Source: Pseudomonas extremaustralis (GTDB lineage: Bacteria > Pseudomonadota > Gammaproteobacteria > Pseudomonadales > Pseudomonadaceae). From it: 64,000 nt of DNA. This document shows positions 30,149-42,324 of this stretch, one piece after another. The stretch spans positions 3,146,001 to 3,210,000 of the forward strand of contig NZ_LT629689.1 in assembly GCF_900102035.1 (NCBI RefSeq), written 5' to 3'. Made by a program: the position numbers and the translations under genes. Each line of letters opens with the position of its first letter. Position 1 is the stretch's first letter. The notes below the pieces were generated by a model. It made no database searches. It saw only the letters and a program-made list of their open reading frames with translations, and had not been told where the DNA came from.

Positions 30149-30598
30149 TCAGCCTGCGCGGAAGATCAGGTAATCCTCCCAGTCTTCTTCGGGCACGCTG
30201 CCTTCGCTGAGCATGCGCCCGGACTGGGAAATACGTTCGTGGTGCACGGCGTCGCGGTCGCCGCAGACCAGATGGTGCCACAGCGGCAAATCCTTGCGTT
30301 CACTGACCAAGCGGTAGCCGCAGGTGGGTGGCAGCCATTTGAACTGGTCGGCATGCCCCGGGGTGAGCTGGATGCAGTCGGGGACCGAGGCGCGGCGGTT
30401 GGGGTAGTCGGTGCACTGGCAGGTTTTCAGGTCGAGCAGTTTGCAGGCGATGCGCGTGTAATAGACGCTGTTGTCGTCCTCGTCCTCGAGTTTTTGCAGG
30501 CAGCACAGGCCGCAGCCGTCGCACAACGACTCCCACTCCTCCTGGTCGAGCTGTTCAAGGGTTTTGCGTATCCAGAAAGGTTCGACTTTGGCGGCCAT
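30149..30598 (-). CDS. YcgN-family cysteine cluster protein
   Basis: 149 residues, the family length. Conserved cysteines occur as 'CDGCGLCC', 'CQCTDYPNR', 'CIQLTPG' and 'PPTCGYR', suggesting a bound metal or Fe-S cluster (UPF0153/YkgJ type). It has no signal peptide. The biological role is unknown. It is the upstream gene of a likely two-gene unit with the protease-like protein. Confidence 0.88.
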   Translation of the reverse strand: MAAKVEPFWIRKTLEQLDQEEWESLCDGCGLCCLQKLEDEDDNSVYYTRIACKLLDLKTCQCTDYPNRRASVPDCIQLTPGHADQFKWLPPTCGYRLVSERKDLPLWHHLVCGDRDAVHHERISQSGRMLSEGSVPEEDWEDYLIFRAG

Positions 30599-30751
30599 GG
30601 CTCTACATCGGTATCGGTGGGTGAAAAGGCCGCCAGTCTAGTGCCCAAGGCCACTGCGGCCAAGCGCTTACGACTGGCGGTGTTACAAGACTTGTCAGTC
30701 TAGCGGGGGCGCAGTAGCTTTGAGCGCCGAATTGACGATCAGGAACTGCCC

Positions 30752-31345
30752 ATGAGCACCTCCCCCCGCGTTGCCGATTACCCGATCAACCCCCAGTTCA
30801 CCGCACGCTGGTCGCCTCGCGCCTTCACCGGCGAGAGCATCCCGCAGGAAACCCTGCTGAGCTTTTTCGAAGCCGCGCGCTGGGCGCCATCAGCCTACAA
30901 CTCGCAACCCTGGCGTTTTCTCTACGCGCGCCGCGATACGCCGGACTGGGAACGTTTCCTGGGGCTGTTGAACGAATTCAACCGCGGTTGGGCGCAGCAC
31001 GCATCGGCCCTGGTGATCGTTGCCTCGAAAACCGACTTCACCGCGCCTGGCGCCACCGAGGAAACCCCGGCACTGTGGCACACCTTCGACACCGGTTCGG
31101 CCTGGGGCCACCTGGCGTTGCAGGCCAGCCTCAGCGGTTGGTACACCCATGGCATGGCCGGTTTCGATCAGGAACTGACCCGCAAGGAGCTGAAAATTCC
31201 GGACGGCTATGCCCTGCACGCGGCCATCGCGGTGGGCAAGCTGGGGGATAAATCGAGCTTGCCGGAATACCTGCAAGCCCGTGAAACACCGAGCCCGCGC
31301 AAACCGTTGAGCGAGCTGGTGTCCGAAGGCGACTTCAGCCTCTGA
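30752..31345 (+). CDS. Nitroreductase family flavoprotein
   Basis: 197 residues. The FMN-binding signatures are 'RWSPRAFTGESIPQE' near the N-terminus and 'RWAPSAYNSQPWRFLYAR'. 'GSAWGHLALQASLSGWYTHGMAGF' is the middle helix. The protein would reduce nitro or quinone substrates with NAD(P)H in the cytoplasm. AGGA lies upstream of the ATG. No neighbour suggests a specific substrate. Confidence 0.88.
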   Translation: MSTSPRVADYPINPQFTARWSPRAFTGESIPQETLLSFFEAARWAPSAYNSQPWRFLYARRDTPDWERFLGLLNEFNRGWAQHASALVIVASKTDFTAPGATEETPALWHTFDTGSAWGHLALQASLSGWYTHGMAGFDQELTRKELKIPDGYALHAAIAVGKLGDKSSLPEYLQARETPSPRKPLSELVSEGDFSL

Positions 31346-31357
31346 GCCTAAGGCTCC

Positions 31358-31440
31358 GTAGGAGCGCGCTTGCCCGCGATGGCGGTGTATCAGTCGATGC
31401 AGCCGGCACCGCTAGAACGCCATCGCAGGCAAGCGCGCGC
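31358..31440. repeat. REPIN-like element, GTAGGAGCGCGCTTGCCCGCGATGGCG class
   Basis: Left arm GTAGGAGCGCGCTTGCCCGC.. and right arm CGCCATCGCAGGCAAGCGCGC are inverted copies with a few mismatches. It lies between the converging nitroreductase and dehydrogenase genes. Confidence 0.75.
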
Positions 31441-31454
31441 CGGCTGTTTTCGTC

Positions 31455-32387
31455 TCAGTAACCGCGCTCGAAATCCACTTCGCCACGCAACGCTTGCTTG
31501 GCCTGATACGCCCGCACGTTCTGCACGAACAGCTCCACCATCATCGATGGCGAAGTCGGCGCGGAGCTGTGCCCGGTCAACAACAGGCCCCAGGCGGTCC
31601 AGAACGGATGACGCTGCGGCAGCGGCTCCTGGCGGCACACGTCGATCACCGCACCGGCCAGGTGCCCTTCTTTCAAGGCTTCGACCAGGTCGGCATCGAC
31701 CACGGCCACGCCGCGTCCGACGTTGATAAACAACCCGGTCGGCTTGAATTGCTTGAACAGCGCCGCATCGTACAGGTCATGGGTATTGGGCGTGTTGGGC
31801 AGCAGGTTGATCACGTAGTCCGCTTCGCCCACCAACCGGCCCAATTGGTCGATACCGGCCACTTCGATGAACGGCGCCTGTTCCCGCGCGGTGCTGGCGA
31901 TGCCGTAGAGCTTGACGCCAAAGGGCACGAGGAACTCCGCCACACGCTGGCCGATATCGCCGCAGCCGACGATTAACGCGGTGCGCCCCGCCAGGCTCTG
32001 GCCCATGCGGTTGTCCCACTTGCGCTCGACCTGGCTGACCAGCCGCGCCAGCACTTCGCGCTCATGGCCCAGCATGTAGGTGAGGACGAACTCGGCCATG
32101 ACCTGGCCAAAGATGCCGACCGCGCGGGTCAGGCGATAGTTGCGCGGCAGGCCTTCGGCCAGCAGCGGCGTGATGCCGGCCCAGGTCGATTGCAGCCATT
32201 GCGGACGATGGCCCTGGCGCAGCAGGGTCGCCAGCAGGTCCGGTTGGCCCAGCCACACCGGGCAATCGGCGGCCAGGCGCGACAGCTCGGCCGAGTCGCC
32301 GCTGGTCAGCACCTCAAGGTCCGGGGCCGCTTCACCCAACAGTCGGGCGTAGAGAGGATGATCCTGTTCAGCAATCAGAACACGCAT
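31455..32387 (-). CDS. D-2-hydroxyacid dehydrogenase (glyoxylate/hydroxypyruvate reductase type)
   Basis: 310 residues. The NAD(P) loop is 'LIVGCGDIGQRVAEF'; the catalytic residues are in 'NVGRGVAVVDADLV' (Arg), 'VCRQEPLP' (Glu) and 'GHSSAPT' (in the position of the usual His region). The GhrA-type length and 'STWAGI' segment favour glyoxylate/hydroxypyruvate reduction. It lies 107 bases after ycgL on the same strand. Confidence 0.87.
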   Translation of the reverse strand: MRVLIAEQDHPLYARLLGEAAPDLEVLTSGDSAELSRLAADCPVWLGQPDLLATLLRQGHRPQWLQSTWAGITPLLAEGLPRNYRLTRAVGIFGQVMAEFVLTYMLGHEREVLARLVSQVERKWDNRMGQSLAGRTALIVGCGDIGQRVAEFLVPFGVKLYGIASTAREQAPFIEVAGIDQLGRLVGEADYVINLLPNTPNTHDLYDAALFKQFKPTGLFINVGRGVAVVDADLVEALKEGHLAGAVIDVCRQEPLPQRHPFWTAWGLLLTGHSSAPTSPSMMVELFVQNVRAYQAKQALRGEVDFERGY

Positions 32388-32494
32388 GCTTCAAACCTTT
32401 CAAAAACAGTGCAGACGGCCGCCCACATCCTTGCGGCCAGCGCCCGATAATACGATTCCATGGATGAATGTGCCCTGAACAGGGCATCGACCGA

Positions 32495-32788
32495 TCACAT
32501 CGGGTCGTTGCGGCGCAGCAGCTCTTCGGGCAAGTGTTCGATGTACTCGTCCTCGGCCGGTGGCATTTGCAGGTGGTAGCCCTGCTTTTCGAGGTTTTCC
32601 AGCACCACCGCGATGTCTTCGCGCGACAGCTTGCGCTCCGGCGTGAGCACCATGTCAAACGCGTGATGGGCCTTGCCGAAGGCTTGCATCAAGGGTTCCG
32701 GCACACGCTCCAGGGCATCGCTTTTCAGCACATACAGGTACATTTCGTTGCGTTTCGAACTGCGATAGATGGAGCAGATACGTTTCAA
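32495..32788 (-). CDS. YcgL domain protein
   Basis: 97 residues, the size of the family. It begins '[20 protein letters not shown]' and holds '[20 protein letters not shown]'. Its structure in E. coli is a small alpha/beta fold of unknown function. Its start overlaps the rnd stop by four bases (ATGA), a linkage kept across gamma-proteobacteria, so it probably works with or is dosed to RNase D. Confidence 0.9.
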   Translation of the reverse strand: MKRICSIYRSSKRNEMYLYVLKSDALERVPEPLMQAFGKAHHAFDMVLTPERKLSREDIAVVLENLEKQGYHLQMPPAEDEYIEHLPEELLRRNDPM

Positions 32789-33918
32789 GGCTGTTCTCCG
32801 GCAGTGGCCAGGCTGTCGAGCAGCGCCTGGCCCATCAACTCGCGGCGCCAGCCACGCAGCGAGTCTGGCAATTGGTAAGGCCCATCGGGGTAGCCACTTT
32901 TGACCAGGGCTTCGAGGGTTTTCTTGCGCAGCATCAGTTCGGGCGCCATGTCGAGGCGCTCGGCGAACGTCTGGCCAAGGGTGCGCAGTTGCTTGATCAG
33001 CGCGGCGGCATCCACCGGCAGCGGTTCAGCCACGGCGGGCGGCCATTGGTCCATGGGCAGGCTGGCGGCACGCTTGATCAGGTCCAGCAGGAACTGGCCA
33101 TCCTGACGCACGGTGCGCGGGTGCATGTCTTCGATCTTGCCCAGGGCGGCGAGGTTATCCGGCTGGGATTTGGCCAGGGGCCACAGCGAGTGTTCGCGCA
33201 CAATGCGGTTGCGCGGCAGGTCGCGGGCGCGGGCTTGTTGCTCGCGCCAGGCGCACAGCTCACGCAGCACGGCGAGCTGGGCACGGGACAGTTTCCACGC
33301 CAGCTTGGCGTCGCGGTACACCTCGTACGGGTCGACTTCACGGCGCAGGTTGGCCACCAGTTCCGCACCGTCTTCCAGGACCCAGGCGTATTTATCCTCC
33401 GACAGCCGCGGGCGCAGGCGGATGTAGACCTCGGCCAAATGCACGGCATCTTCGGCGGCGTAGCTGATTTGCGTCTCGGACAAGGGCCGCTGCAGCCAGT
33501 CGGAGCGGGTCTCGCCCTTGGGCAACTCGATATCCAGCACGGCTTGCACCAGCCGCGAGTAGCCCATGGAGAACCCGAGGTTCAGGTAGGCGGCCGCCAG
33601 TTGGGTGTCGAACAACGGCACTGGCAGGCTACCGGTCAGGCGCAGCAACACCTCAAGGTCTTCGCTGCAAGCGTGCACCACCTTGATCACCGCCGGGTTT
33701 TCCAACAAGGCGGCCAGGGGTTGCCAGTTGTCGATGGTCAGGGGGTCGATCAGGTAAGCGCGAACGCCATCACCGATCTGGATCAGCCCGGCGATGGGAT
33801 AAAAGGTGTCGACCCGCATGAATTCGGTGTCGAGGGCGACGAATGGCAACTGCTGCCATTCGGCGCAATGCTGGCCGAGGCTATCGTTGTCGCAGATCCA
33901 GTGAATATCGATGGCCAC
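32785..33918 (-). CDS. rnd: Ribonuclease D
   Basis: 377 residues starting with GTG at 33918; GGGAG lies seven bases upstream and '[11 protein letters not shown]' follows. The exonuclease has the DEDD motif '[15 protein letters not shown]', then '[12 protein letters not shown]' and '[13 protein letters not shown]'. Two HRDC-type helical domains follow at the C-terminus. RNase D trims the 3' ends of tRNA precursors and other stable RNAs. It is translationally coupled to ycgL. Confidence 0.94.
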   Translation of the reverse strand: MAIDIHWICDNDSLGQHCAEWQQLPFVALDTEFMRVDTFYPIAGLIQIGDGVRAYLIDPLTIDNWQPLAALLENPAVIKVVHACSEDLEVLLRLTGSLPVPLFDTQLAAAYLNLGFSMGYSRLVQAVLDIELPKGETRSDWLQRPLSETQISYAAEDAVHLAEVYIRLRPRLSEDKYAWVLEDGAELVANLRREVDPYEVYRDAKLAWKLSRAQLAVLRELCAWREQQARARDLPRNRIVREHSLWPLAKSQPDNLAALGKIEDMHPRTVRQDGQFLLDLIKRAASLPMDQWPPAVAEPLPVDAAALIKQLRTLGQTFAERLDMAPELMLRKKTLEALVKSGYPDGPYQLPDSLRGWRRELMGQALLDSLATAGEQP

Positions 33919-34040
33919 ACGGCTCTCCCTTGAAGAATGGCGCGCAGTATATATCGCGAAAGGGACTTGCGAGCATCCGCAGTGCACAGGCAGTCATGAA
34001 AACTCAGACAGAAGATGAAGAATAGTCCGACAAGCGGGAG

Positions 34041-34640
34041 TCATCCTCTCTTACATAGAACGTAGACCCGCCACTGGCTGGAACCCGGCATGAACTCCTG
34101 ATAGCTCAGGACCTTGAAACCGGCCTGGCGAAACTCCGCTTCCACAGGGGTACGCGACGGCACCGACACGATCACCGTGTCGCGGCTGACGCGGTGAAAC
34201 TCGCGCAGCAACGCCAGGCGCCCTTCGCTGCTGGGCACATGACGAAACAATTCCAGGCAGAAAATGCAATCCACCGCATTGGCCGACAAGCCAATGGAAA
34301 ACGCCGAACCCTGAAACGTCTTGACCCGTTTGAGCAAGGACGCCGGGTGGTGGGTCAGTGCGTGGTCGAGCATGGCCTGGGAATTGTCCGAGGCCAGGAT
34401 CACCCGATTGACGTGCTCGGCCAGCACCGGCCAGAAACGCCCCGAGCCGCAGGCCAGATCCAGCACGAGCCCCGGTTCGCCGGCGACTTTGAGCGCCTGG
34501 CGCACCAACCACTCGTCGCGCCACGAGGCCAGTCGCCGGCGCAGGCCGGGCGGACGCGTGTCACCGCAGACCCTGGCGTGTTCCCGGCCACACTGCTCGG
34601 CGTATTCAATCTCGATGGAAGAAAGGGGTGGTGACGACAT
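34041..34640 (-). CDS. Class I SAM-dependent methyltransferase
   Basis: 199 residues from the ATG at 34640 (a GTG directly before is also in frame). Motif I is 'LVLDLACGSGRFWPVL', motif II 'VILASDNSQAML', and 'DCIFCLELFRHVPSS' is the motif IV region. The substrate is unknown. It is monocistronic between rnd and the glutamine synthetase-like gene. Confidence 0.85.
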   Translation of the reverse strand: MSSPPLSSIEIEYAEQCGREHARVCGDTRPPGLRRRLASWRDEWLVRQALKVAGEPGLVLDLACGSGRFWPVLAEHVNRVILASDNSQAMLDHALTHHPASLLKRVKTFQGSAFSIGLSANAVDCIFCLELFRHVPSSEGRLALLREFHRVSRDTVIVSVPSRTPVEAEFRQAGFKVLSYQEFMPGSSQWRVYVLCKRG

Positions 34641-34741
34641 CACGGGCTCATGTGAGTTAAACGGTAATGAACGACTTCGATTCGCAGCTTAACCAGCGCT
34701 ACGTGAAAAAAAGGTCGAAGCCGCCACTGCCGTCAATCGGC

Positions 34742-36112
34742 TCACGCCTGATGCAAATACCAGCGCCAATCCTGCTCTCCCACCTCGCCCATGAACTGCC
34801 GGTATTCCGCCCGTTTCACCGCCAGGTAGACGCCAAGGAACTCACTGCCAAAGGCTTCCCGCGCCCAGCTTGAGGTTTCCAGCGCACGCAGGGTGGTGAG
34901 CCAATCGGTGGGCAACAGCGCATTGGCCTGGGCGTAGCCGTTGCCTTCCACCGGGGCGCCGGGGTCGCGTTGTTCGCGGATGCCACGGTGGATGCCGGCG
35001 AGGATCGCCGCAGCGGCCAGGTAAGGGTTGGCGTCGGCGCCGCAAATGCGGTGTTCGATATGCCGGGAATGGGCCGGACCACCAGGCACGCGCAGGCTGA
35101 CGGTGCGGTTGTCGACGCCCCAGGTGGCGGCCAGCGGCGCGTAGCTGTTGGTCTGGAACCGTCGGTAGGAGTTGGCGTTGGGGCAGAACATCAGCAGCGA
35201 ATCGAGCAAGGTGTCGAGCATGCCGCCCACCGCCTGGCGCAGCAGCGGCGTGCCGTCGGCGGCGTCGCTGGCGAACAGGTTGTGGCCCTCGGCATCCGCC
35301 AGGCTCACGTGCATGTGCATGCCGGTGCCTGCCAGGTCGTCGAACGGTTTGGCCATGAAGCAGGCGGTCATCCCGTGTTTGTGCGCCACGCCTTTGACCA
35401 GGCGTTTGTAGCGCACCGCTTCGTCCATCGCCTGTAGGGCGTCGGTGCGATGTTCCAGGGTGATCTCCACCTGGCCCGGAGCGTATTCGGAAATCGCCGT
35501 GCGCGCCGGGATGCCTTGCAGTGTGCAGGCGCTGTACAAATCTGCCAGGAACGGTTCGATCTGCTCCAGTTCGCGCAGGCCATAGACCTGGGTCGAACGC
35601 GGGCGACCACCGTCCACATCCCGCGCCGGTTGCGGGCGGCCATTGGCGTCGGGTTTCTGGTCGAGCAGGTAGAACTCCAGTTCCGCCGCCATCACCGGGT
35701 AATAACCGTCGGCCTTGAGCCCCTCGATCACCTTGGCCAGCACATGCCGGGGGTCGGCTACCGTGGCGGGCAGGCCTTCGGTGGGGTGCATGCTGACTTG
35801 CACTGCGGCAGTCGGGATCAGGCGCCAGGGCATGGGTTGCAGGCTGCCGCTGATGGGGTAGGCGCGGCAGTCGATATCGCCCACCTCCCACACCAAGCCG
35901 GAATTTTCCACGTCGTCGCCATCGATGGTCAGGCCGAGGATGGTGCTGGGCAACGGCCGCCCGCTTTCATACACCGCCAACAGTTCGTCGCGGTGCAGCA
36001 ACTTGCCGCGCGGCACGCCGTTGTTGTCGAGGATAAACAGCTCGAACATTTCGATGTGCGGGTGCTGTTCAAGAAAGGTGTGGGCTTCGTGCAGGCTGGC
36101 AAAAACACTCAT
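34742..36112 (-). CDS. Glutamine synthetase-like ligase (gamma-glutamylpolyamine synthetase type)
   Basis: 456 residues from the ATG at 36112; an ATG at 36124 is also in frame. It has the glutamine synthetase fold with 'MAAELEFYLLDQKP', 'SEYAPGQVEITLEHR', 'HKHGMTACFMAKPF', 'GTGMHMHVSL', and 'RICGADANPYLAAAAILAG'. There is no adenylylation 'NLYDLP' tail. In pseudomonads such proteins (PauA/PuuA/SpuB group) couple glutamate to polyamines or related amines at the start of their breakdown. No other polyamine genes are adjacent, so the amine is not fixed by context. Confidence 0.85.
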   Translation of the reverse strand: MSVFASLHEAHTFLEQHPHIEMFELFILDNNGVPRGKLLHRDELLAVYESGRPLPSTILGLTIDGDDVENSGLVWEVGDIDCRAYPISGSLQPMPWRLIPTAAVQVSMHPTEGLPATVADPRHVLAKVIEGLKADGYYPVMAAELEFYLLDQKPDANGRPQPARDVDGGRPRSTQVYGLRELEQIEPFLADLYSACTLQGIPARTAISEYAPGQVEITLEHRTDALQAMDEAVRYKRLVKGVAHKHGMTACFMAKPFDDLAGTGMHMHVSLADAEGHNLFASDAADGTPLLRQAVGGMLDTLLDSLLMFCPNANSYRRFQTNSYAPLAATWGVDNRTVSLRVPGGPAHSRHIEHRICGADANPYLAAAAILAGIHRGIREQRDPGAPVEGNGYAQANALLPTDWLTTLRALETSSWAREAFGSEFLGVYLAVKRAEYRQFMGEVGEQDWRWYLHQA

Positions 36113-36467
36113 GGGCGTTCTCATACGTTTGCGTCAGGCAGGCGCGCAGGCGCCGCCGGGCAGATGCGCGCAGGTGCGCGTCATCCATGGGATAGATCAA
36201 CGTAGGAGAGAGGAATCTGGCGGGCGCGCGTGTCGGCAGTGGAACAAGGCCCAGAAGGCCAGCGCGGACGGCAGTGTCGCGGCGTGAGTGTCGGGAAGGC
36301 CGTCCATACGCAAATCACAATGAGGAAGATGGGTGCAGCGTCACACGCCTGGACAGGCGGTTCAATTCACCGATGACGGAGTAGGGTTGCAGCGCGACTA
36401 AACATTCCTCGCACCAGGCCACAGCCGTCTACGCTGTTGTCACACCAATAAGATAGAGGGACAGGAC
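36113..36467. other. 355-base stretch without a gene
   Basis: This is the divergent region between the glutamine synthetase-like gene and the Cache protein gene, so it should hold both promoters. I see no open frame with a ribosome site longer than about 20 codons, no strong hairpin and no REP. The left part has several GCGCGC runs. Confidence 0.6.
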
Positions 36468-37307
36468 ATGAAGGGACTGCTGCGCATCACCTGGCTGTTG
36501 CTGTTGGGTTTGAGCCAGGTTCACGCCGCGACGGCTCAGGAGGAGGATGCCCAGGCCGCCAAGGCGCTGCTGGAAAAAGCCCTGGCCTACTACCAGAGCA
36601 ACGGCGATAAAGCGTTGGCCGCATTCAGCCGCCAGGGCGAGTTTGTCGACAAGGACCGCTATGTGTTCGTGATGGATACCCAGGGCGTACTGCTGGCCAG
36701 CGGCGGGCCCTCCTCCGCGTTGATCGGTCGCGACGTGTCCGAAGTGCTGGGGCCGGATTTGCGCCAGTCATTCAAGAACGCGCTCCAGGTGCCGGAAGGC
36801 CAGGGCATCCAGCAGGCCGATTACCGTTGGCAGAACTGGAACGACGGCAAGGTCGAACGCAAGCATGTGTTTTATCAGCGCGTGGGCGAGCGCATCCTGG
36901 CGGTCGGTTATTACCTGCCACGGGCGTCCCCGGAACAGGCGCGCGCCCTGCGCGACAAGGCCGCGAAGGTCCTGCTCGCGGATGAAGCCGGCACACTCAA
37001 GGCAATCAATTCATTGCAGGGCGGCTTCCTGCAGGATGATCTCTATGTGTTTGTGGTGGACCTCAATACCGGGCGCTATGTGGCCCATGGCACCAACCTG
37101 CGTTTGATCAACACCGACTTCAGCAAGGTCAAGGACCCCGACGGCAAGCCGGTGGGGGCGCCGATCCTCAAGTTGATGGCCGAGCAGGACCAGGGCGAAT
37201 ACCAGTACCGCTGGAAAAACCCGGTGACAGGCAAGGTCGAGAACAAGCACGCCTACTTGCGCAAAACCGGGCATTTCATGGTGGCGGTGGGTTACTACAG
37301 CCCTTGA
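36468..37307 (+). CDS. Periplasmic protein with two tandem single-Cache domains
   Basis: 279 residues with AGGGACAGGA upstream. A signal peptide ('LLRITWLLLLGLSQVHA') is followed by two similar halves. Each has 'LLxKALAYYQSNGDKALAAF'-type helix, 'DRYVFVMDTQGVLLASGG' or 'DLYVFVVDLNTGRYVAHG', and a closing 'KVERKHVFYQRVGERILAVGYY' or 'KVENKHAYLRKTGHFMVAVGYY' strand. These are sCache_2 domains, which normally sense small ligands in chemoreceptors and kinases. Here there is no transmembrane or signalling part, so it may be a free binding protein. It ends two bases before the convergent MFS gene. Confidence 0.85.
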   Translation: MKGLLRITWLLLLGLSQVHAATAQEEDAQAAKALLEKALAYYQSNGDKALAAFSRQGEFVDKDRYVFVMDTQGVLLASGGPSSALIGRDVSEVLGPDLRQSFKNALQVPEGQGIQQADYRWQNWNDGKVERKHVFYQRVGERILAVGYYLPRASPEQARALRDKAAKVLLADEAGTLKAINSLQGGFLQDDLYVFVVDLNTGRYVAHGTNLRLINTDFSKVKDPDGKPVGAPILKLMAEQDQGEYQYRWKNPVTGKVENKHAYLRKTGHFMVAVGYYSP

Positions 37308-37309
37308 GG

Positions 37310-38827
37310 CTACCCGGCCTTGTCTTCGCGACCGCGCAGCATCCGGTTGGGCATCGCGAGCGCCGCCGCCAGCCCCAATAGCGACACGGCGGCGCTGACC
37401 ATCAGCAAATGCCGGAACGTCAGCGCCAGCTCCCCGCGCAGCGCCTCCTGCGCCGGGCCTGGAGCGGCGTTGAGGCCATCGAGCAAGACGTTGCCGGAAC
37501 TGCCCTCCGCCACCAACGCACCGCTGGCCAAGTGGGCGAAGCTGGAATCCTGCAACAGCGCCAGCAACAACGCCGACATGCACGCCACGCCCACCGCGCC
37601 GCCGAGGGAACGGAACAGGTTGGTGGTGCTGGTGGCGACGCCGATGTCCCGTTGCTCCACCGAGTTCTGCGCGCCCACCAGGGACGTGGGGAACTGCATG
37701 CCGCCAGCGATCCCGCACAGCAGCATGAACACCGCGGTCAGCCCCAACGCCTGGGGTGCGCTGAAGGCCATGCCGAGAATCGCCAAGGGACTCAGCAGCG
37801 CGCCACCGAGAATCATCGGTTTATAACGCCCGGTCACCGAGGTCAGGCGCCCGGCGCAATAGGCGCCCATCGGCAACCCCATCGCCAAGGGCAACAGGTG
37901 CAAGGCGGCGCTATCGGCACCGGCGCCGGTCACCGTCTGAAAGCGCAGGGGCATGAGCACCGTCAGGGAAATCGCCTGGAAGCTGGTGAAAAAAATCGTG
38001 CACCAGCACAGCACTGCGTTGCGGTTGGCGAACAGGTGCATCGGCAGCAAGGGCTCGCGCGCGCGGCGTTCGTGCCAGACAAACAGGCTCAAGGCCACCA
38101 GCGCACAGGCCAACAACCCCAGTACGCGATCCTCATGCCAAGAGTGGCCCTGGCCGATTTCGGTGATGCTCAACAGCAAGGCGGTCAGCCCGATGATCAT
38201 CAGCACGGTGCCGAGGTAATCGATGATCGGCTTGCGCTGCGGCAACGGCAGCCCCACCAGCGAGCGATGGGCCACGTACCAGGCGCCGGCGCCCAACGGC
38301 AGGTTGATCAAAAACACCCAGCGCCACGACAGGTACTCGGTCATGTAGCCACCCAGCACCGGCCCGGCCACGCTGGCCACCGCGTACATGCTGCTGAAAT
38401 AACCCTGGTAGCGCCCGCGCTCACGGGGCGGGATGATGTCGCCGATGATCGCCTGGCTCACCGAAATCATGCCGCCGGCGCCGATGCCCTGCAGCACCCG
38501 CGCCAGCACCAGTTGCTCCATGCTTTGCGCCATGCCGCAGAACAGCGAGGCCAGGGTGAACAGGCCCATGCCGATCAACATCATCGGCCGCCGCCCGTAC
38601 AGGTCGCCGAGCTTGCCGTAGATCGGCACGGCCACGGTCATGGCCACCATGTAGCCGGAGATCACCCAGGCCAACAGGTTGACGTCGTGGAAGCGCGCGG
38701 AAATGGCCGGCATGGACACGGCGACAATGGTCTGGTCCAGGGCCCCGAGGAAAATCGCCATCATCAATGAGACAAGGACGCTGCGCACGGCGGGAATGGG
38801 CAGTGCGGGCTGATTGAGCTGAGTCAC
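37310..38827 (-). CDS. MFS drug/H+ antiporter, DHA2 (EmrB/QacA) family
   Basis: 505 residues. The start is GTG at 38827 with AAGG seven bases upstream. About 14 membrane helices are predicted. Motif A is 'YGKLGDLYGRRPMML', motif C-like 'GGYMTEYLSWRWVFLINLP' follows, and helix 1 has 'FLGALDQTIVAVSMPAI' with the Asp typical of DHA2 pumps. No EmrA-type adaptor is next to it, so it likely works alone in the inner membrane. It is next to pobA, on the same strand and 66 bases downstream, so read-through is possible. Confidence 0.88.
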   Translation of the reverse strand: MTQLNQPALPIPAVRSVLVSLMMAIFLGALDQTIVAVSMPAISARFHDVNLLAWVISGYMVAMTVAVPIYGKLGDLYGRRPMMLIGMGLFTLASLFCGMAQSMEQLVLARVLQGIGAGGMISVSQAIIGDIIPPRERGRYQGYFSSMYAVASVAGPVLGGYMTEYLSWRWVFLINLPLGAGAWYVAHRSLVGLPLPQRKPIIDYLGTVLMIIGLTALLLSITEIGQGHSWHEDRVLGLLACALVALSLFVWHERRAREPLLPMHLFANRNAVLCWCTIFFTSFQAISLTVLMPLRFQTVTGAGADSAALHLLPLAMGLPMGAYCAGRLTSVTGRYKPMILGGALLSPLAILGMAFSAPQALGLTAVFMLLCGIAGGMQFPTSLVGAQNSVEQRDIGVATSTTNLFRSLGGAVGVACMSALLLALLQDSSFAHLASGALVAEGSSGNVLLDGLNAAPGPAQEALRGELALTFRHLLMVSAAVSLLGLAAALAMPNRMLRGREDKAG

Positions 38828-38893
38828 GGCAGAACCTTCAAGCAAGGCCCGTGGGACGAGGTGGCCCACGGGAATGCTGGCTACGATAGCAGG

Positions 38894-41145
<2,252 letters not shown>

Positions 41146-41274
41146 GCGCACTGAAACGACCGGTATGGGGAACTGGCACAGACCTCTGAGCGGATCTACA
41201 GGGTGCTGTTGAAAGCATAGGTGAGCCAGGGCAAGTTGCCATTATCGGGCGACATTCAACCCGTTGATACAGGG

Positions 41275-42180
41275 TCAGAGACCGATGTCCCACACCGGTT
41301 CTTCCGGGAACCTCTGCACCAGGAAATCCAACAGGCTGCGCAACGCCGAGGGCATGTGCTTGCGCGAGGCGTAGACCGCGTAGATGTTCATGTGCCGGGG
41401 CTCGGCGTCGGGCAACAGGCGCACCAGTTCACCCCGGCGGATGTAGTCCCCGGCCTGGTAACTGGGCAGCATCGCCACGCCGGCGCCGGCCAGTGTCACG
41501 CGCAACAACGTGCTGGCCTCATTGGCGGTGATGTTGCCGTGCACCGGCACCGAGATGTGCTCGCCGCCTTCTTCGAAATGCCACAGGCTTTTGCCGAAAT
41601 AGGCGTGGGTCAGGCAGTTGTGCCGGGCCAGGTCTTCGACTTTGCGCGGGGCCGGATGGGCCAGCAGGTAAGCCGGCGTGGCACACACCACCGAACGACA
41701 GACGGTCAGGCGCCTTGCGATCAGGTTAGGGTCCAGGTCGTTGCTGGTGCGGATCGCCAGGTCGATGCGCTCGTCCACCAGGTTCACCGTGCGGTCGAGC
41801 ACCTGCAGGTCAACCGTGACCAGCGGGTAGCGCGTGACGTACTCGGCGATGGCCTGGGCCAATTGCGCCTGGGCGAACGAGGTGCTCACACTCAAGCGCA
41901 GCAGCCCGCGGGGCGCGTCATCCGGCTCGCTGACGGCGGCCTGCATGTCGCCGCACAATTCGAGCAATTGTCGGCAACGCGGCAGGGTTTCCGCACCGGC
42001 CGCCGTGAGACTGAGTTTGCGCGTGGTGCGATGCAGCAGGCGCGCGCCGATCCAGTCCTCCAGCTCAGCCAGGTAGCGCGACACCACCGGGCGCGACAGG
42101 TCCAGATGGTCGGCCGCCGCAGACTGGCTACCCAGGTCCACCACGGTGACAAACACGCGCATTGCTTGAAGACGATCCAT
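41275..42180 (-). CDS. LysR-family transcriptional regulator
   Basis: 301 residues with an N-terminal winged helix ('MRVFVTVVDLGSQSAAADHL', recognition helix 'SRPVVSRYLAELE') and the two-lobed LysR effector domain. It belongs to the CrgA/AaeR-like group that often regulates an adjacent redox gene. It is divergent from the NAD(P)-binding reductase gene at 42325, with 144 bases between, so that gene is its likely target. Confidence 0.88.
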   Translation of the reverse strand: MDRLQAMRVFVTVVDLGSQSAAADHLDLSRPVVSRYLAELEDWIGARLLHRTTRKLSLTAAGAETLPRCRQLLELCGDMQAAVSEPDDAPRGLLRLSVSTSFAQAQLAQAIAEYVTRYPLVTVDLQVLDRTVNLVDERIDLAIRTSNDLDPNLIARRLTVCRSVVCATPAYLLAHPAPRKVEDLARHNCLTHAYFGKSLWHFEEGGEHISVPVHGNITANEASTLLRVTLAGAGVAMLPSYQAGDYIRRGELVRLLPDAEPRHMNIYAVYASRKHMPSALRSLLDFLVQRFPEEPVWDIGL

Positions 42181-42324
42181 GATTTGCCCGATTTCAGAAA
42201 CAAACTATGTCCCAGCATCGCATTTTTAGTTGCGTTTGGTGCAACTAAGCTCTGTTCGCCAACGCCGCCAAGGGCGAAATGAAATGGTGAAGCGTTTCAA
42301 ACCCCAACCGTACCGGAGAACGTC

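Noticed and set aside
36310..36410. A short frame after AATGAGGAAGATG upstream of the Cache gene
   Set aside because: Only about 18 codons, no proper ribosome site, and no attenuator-like hairpin follows.
37409..38770. A long plus-strand frame opposite the EmrB-type pump
   Set aside because: Composition is typical of antisense frames (R, H, Q, G, A) and there is no start signal.
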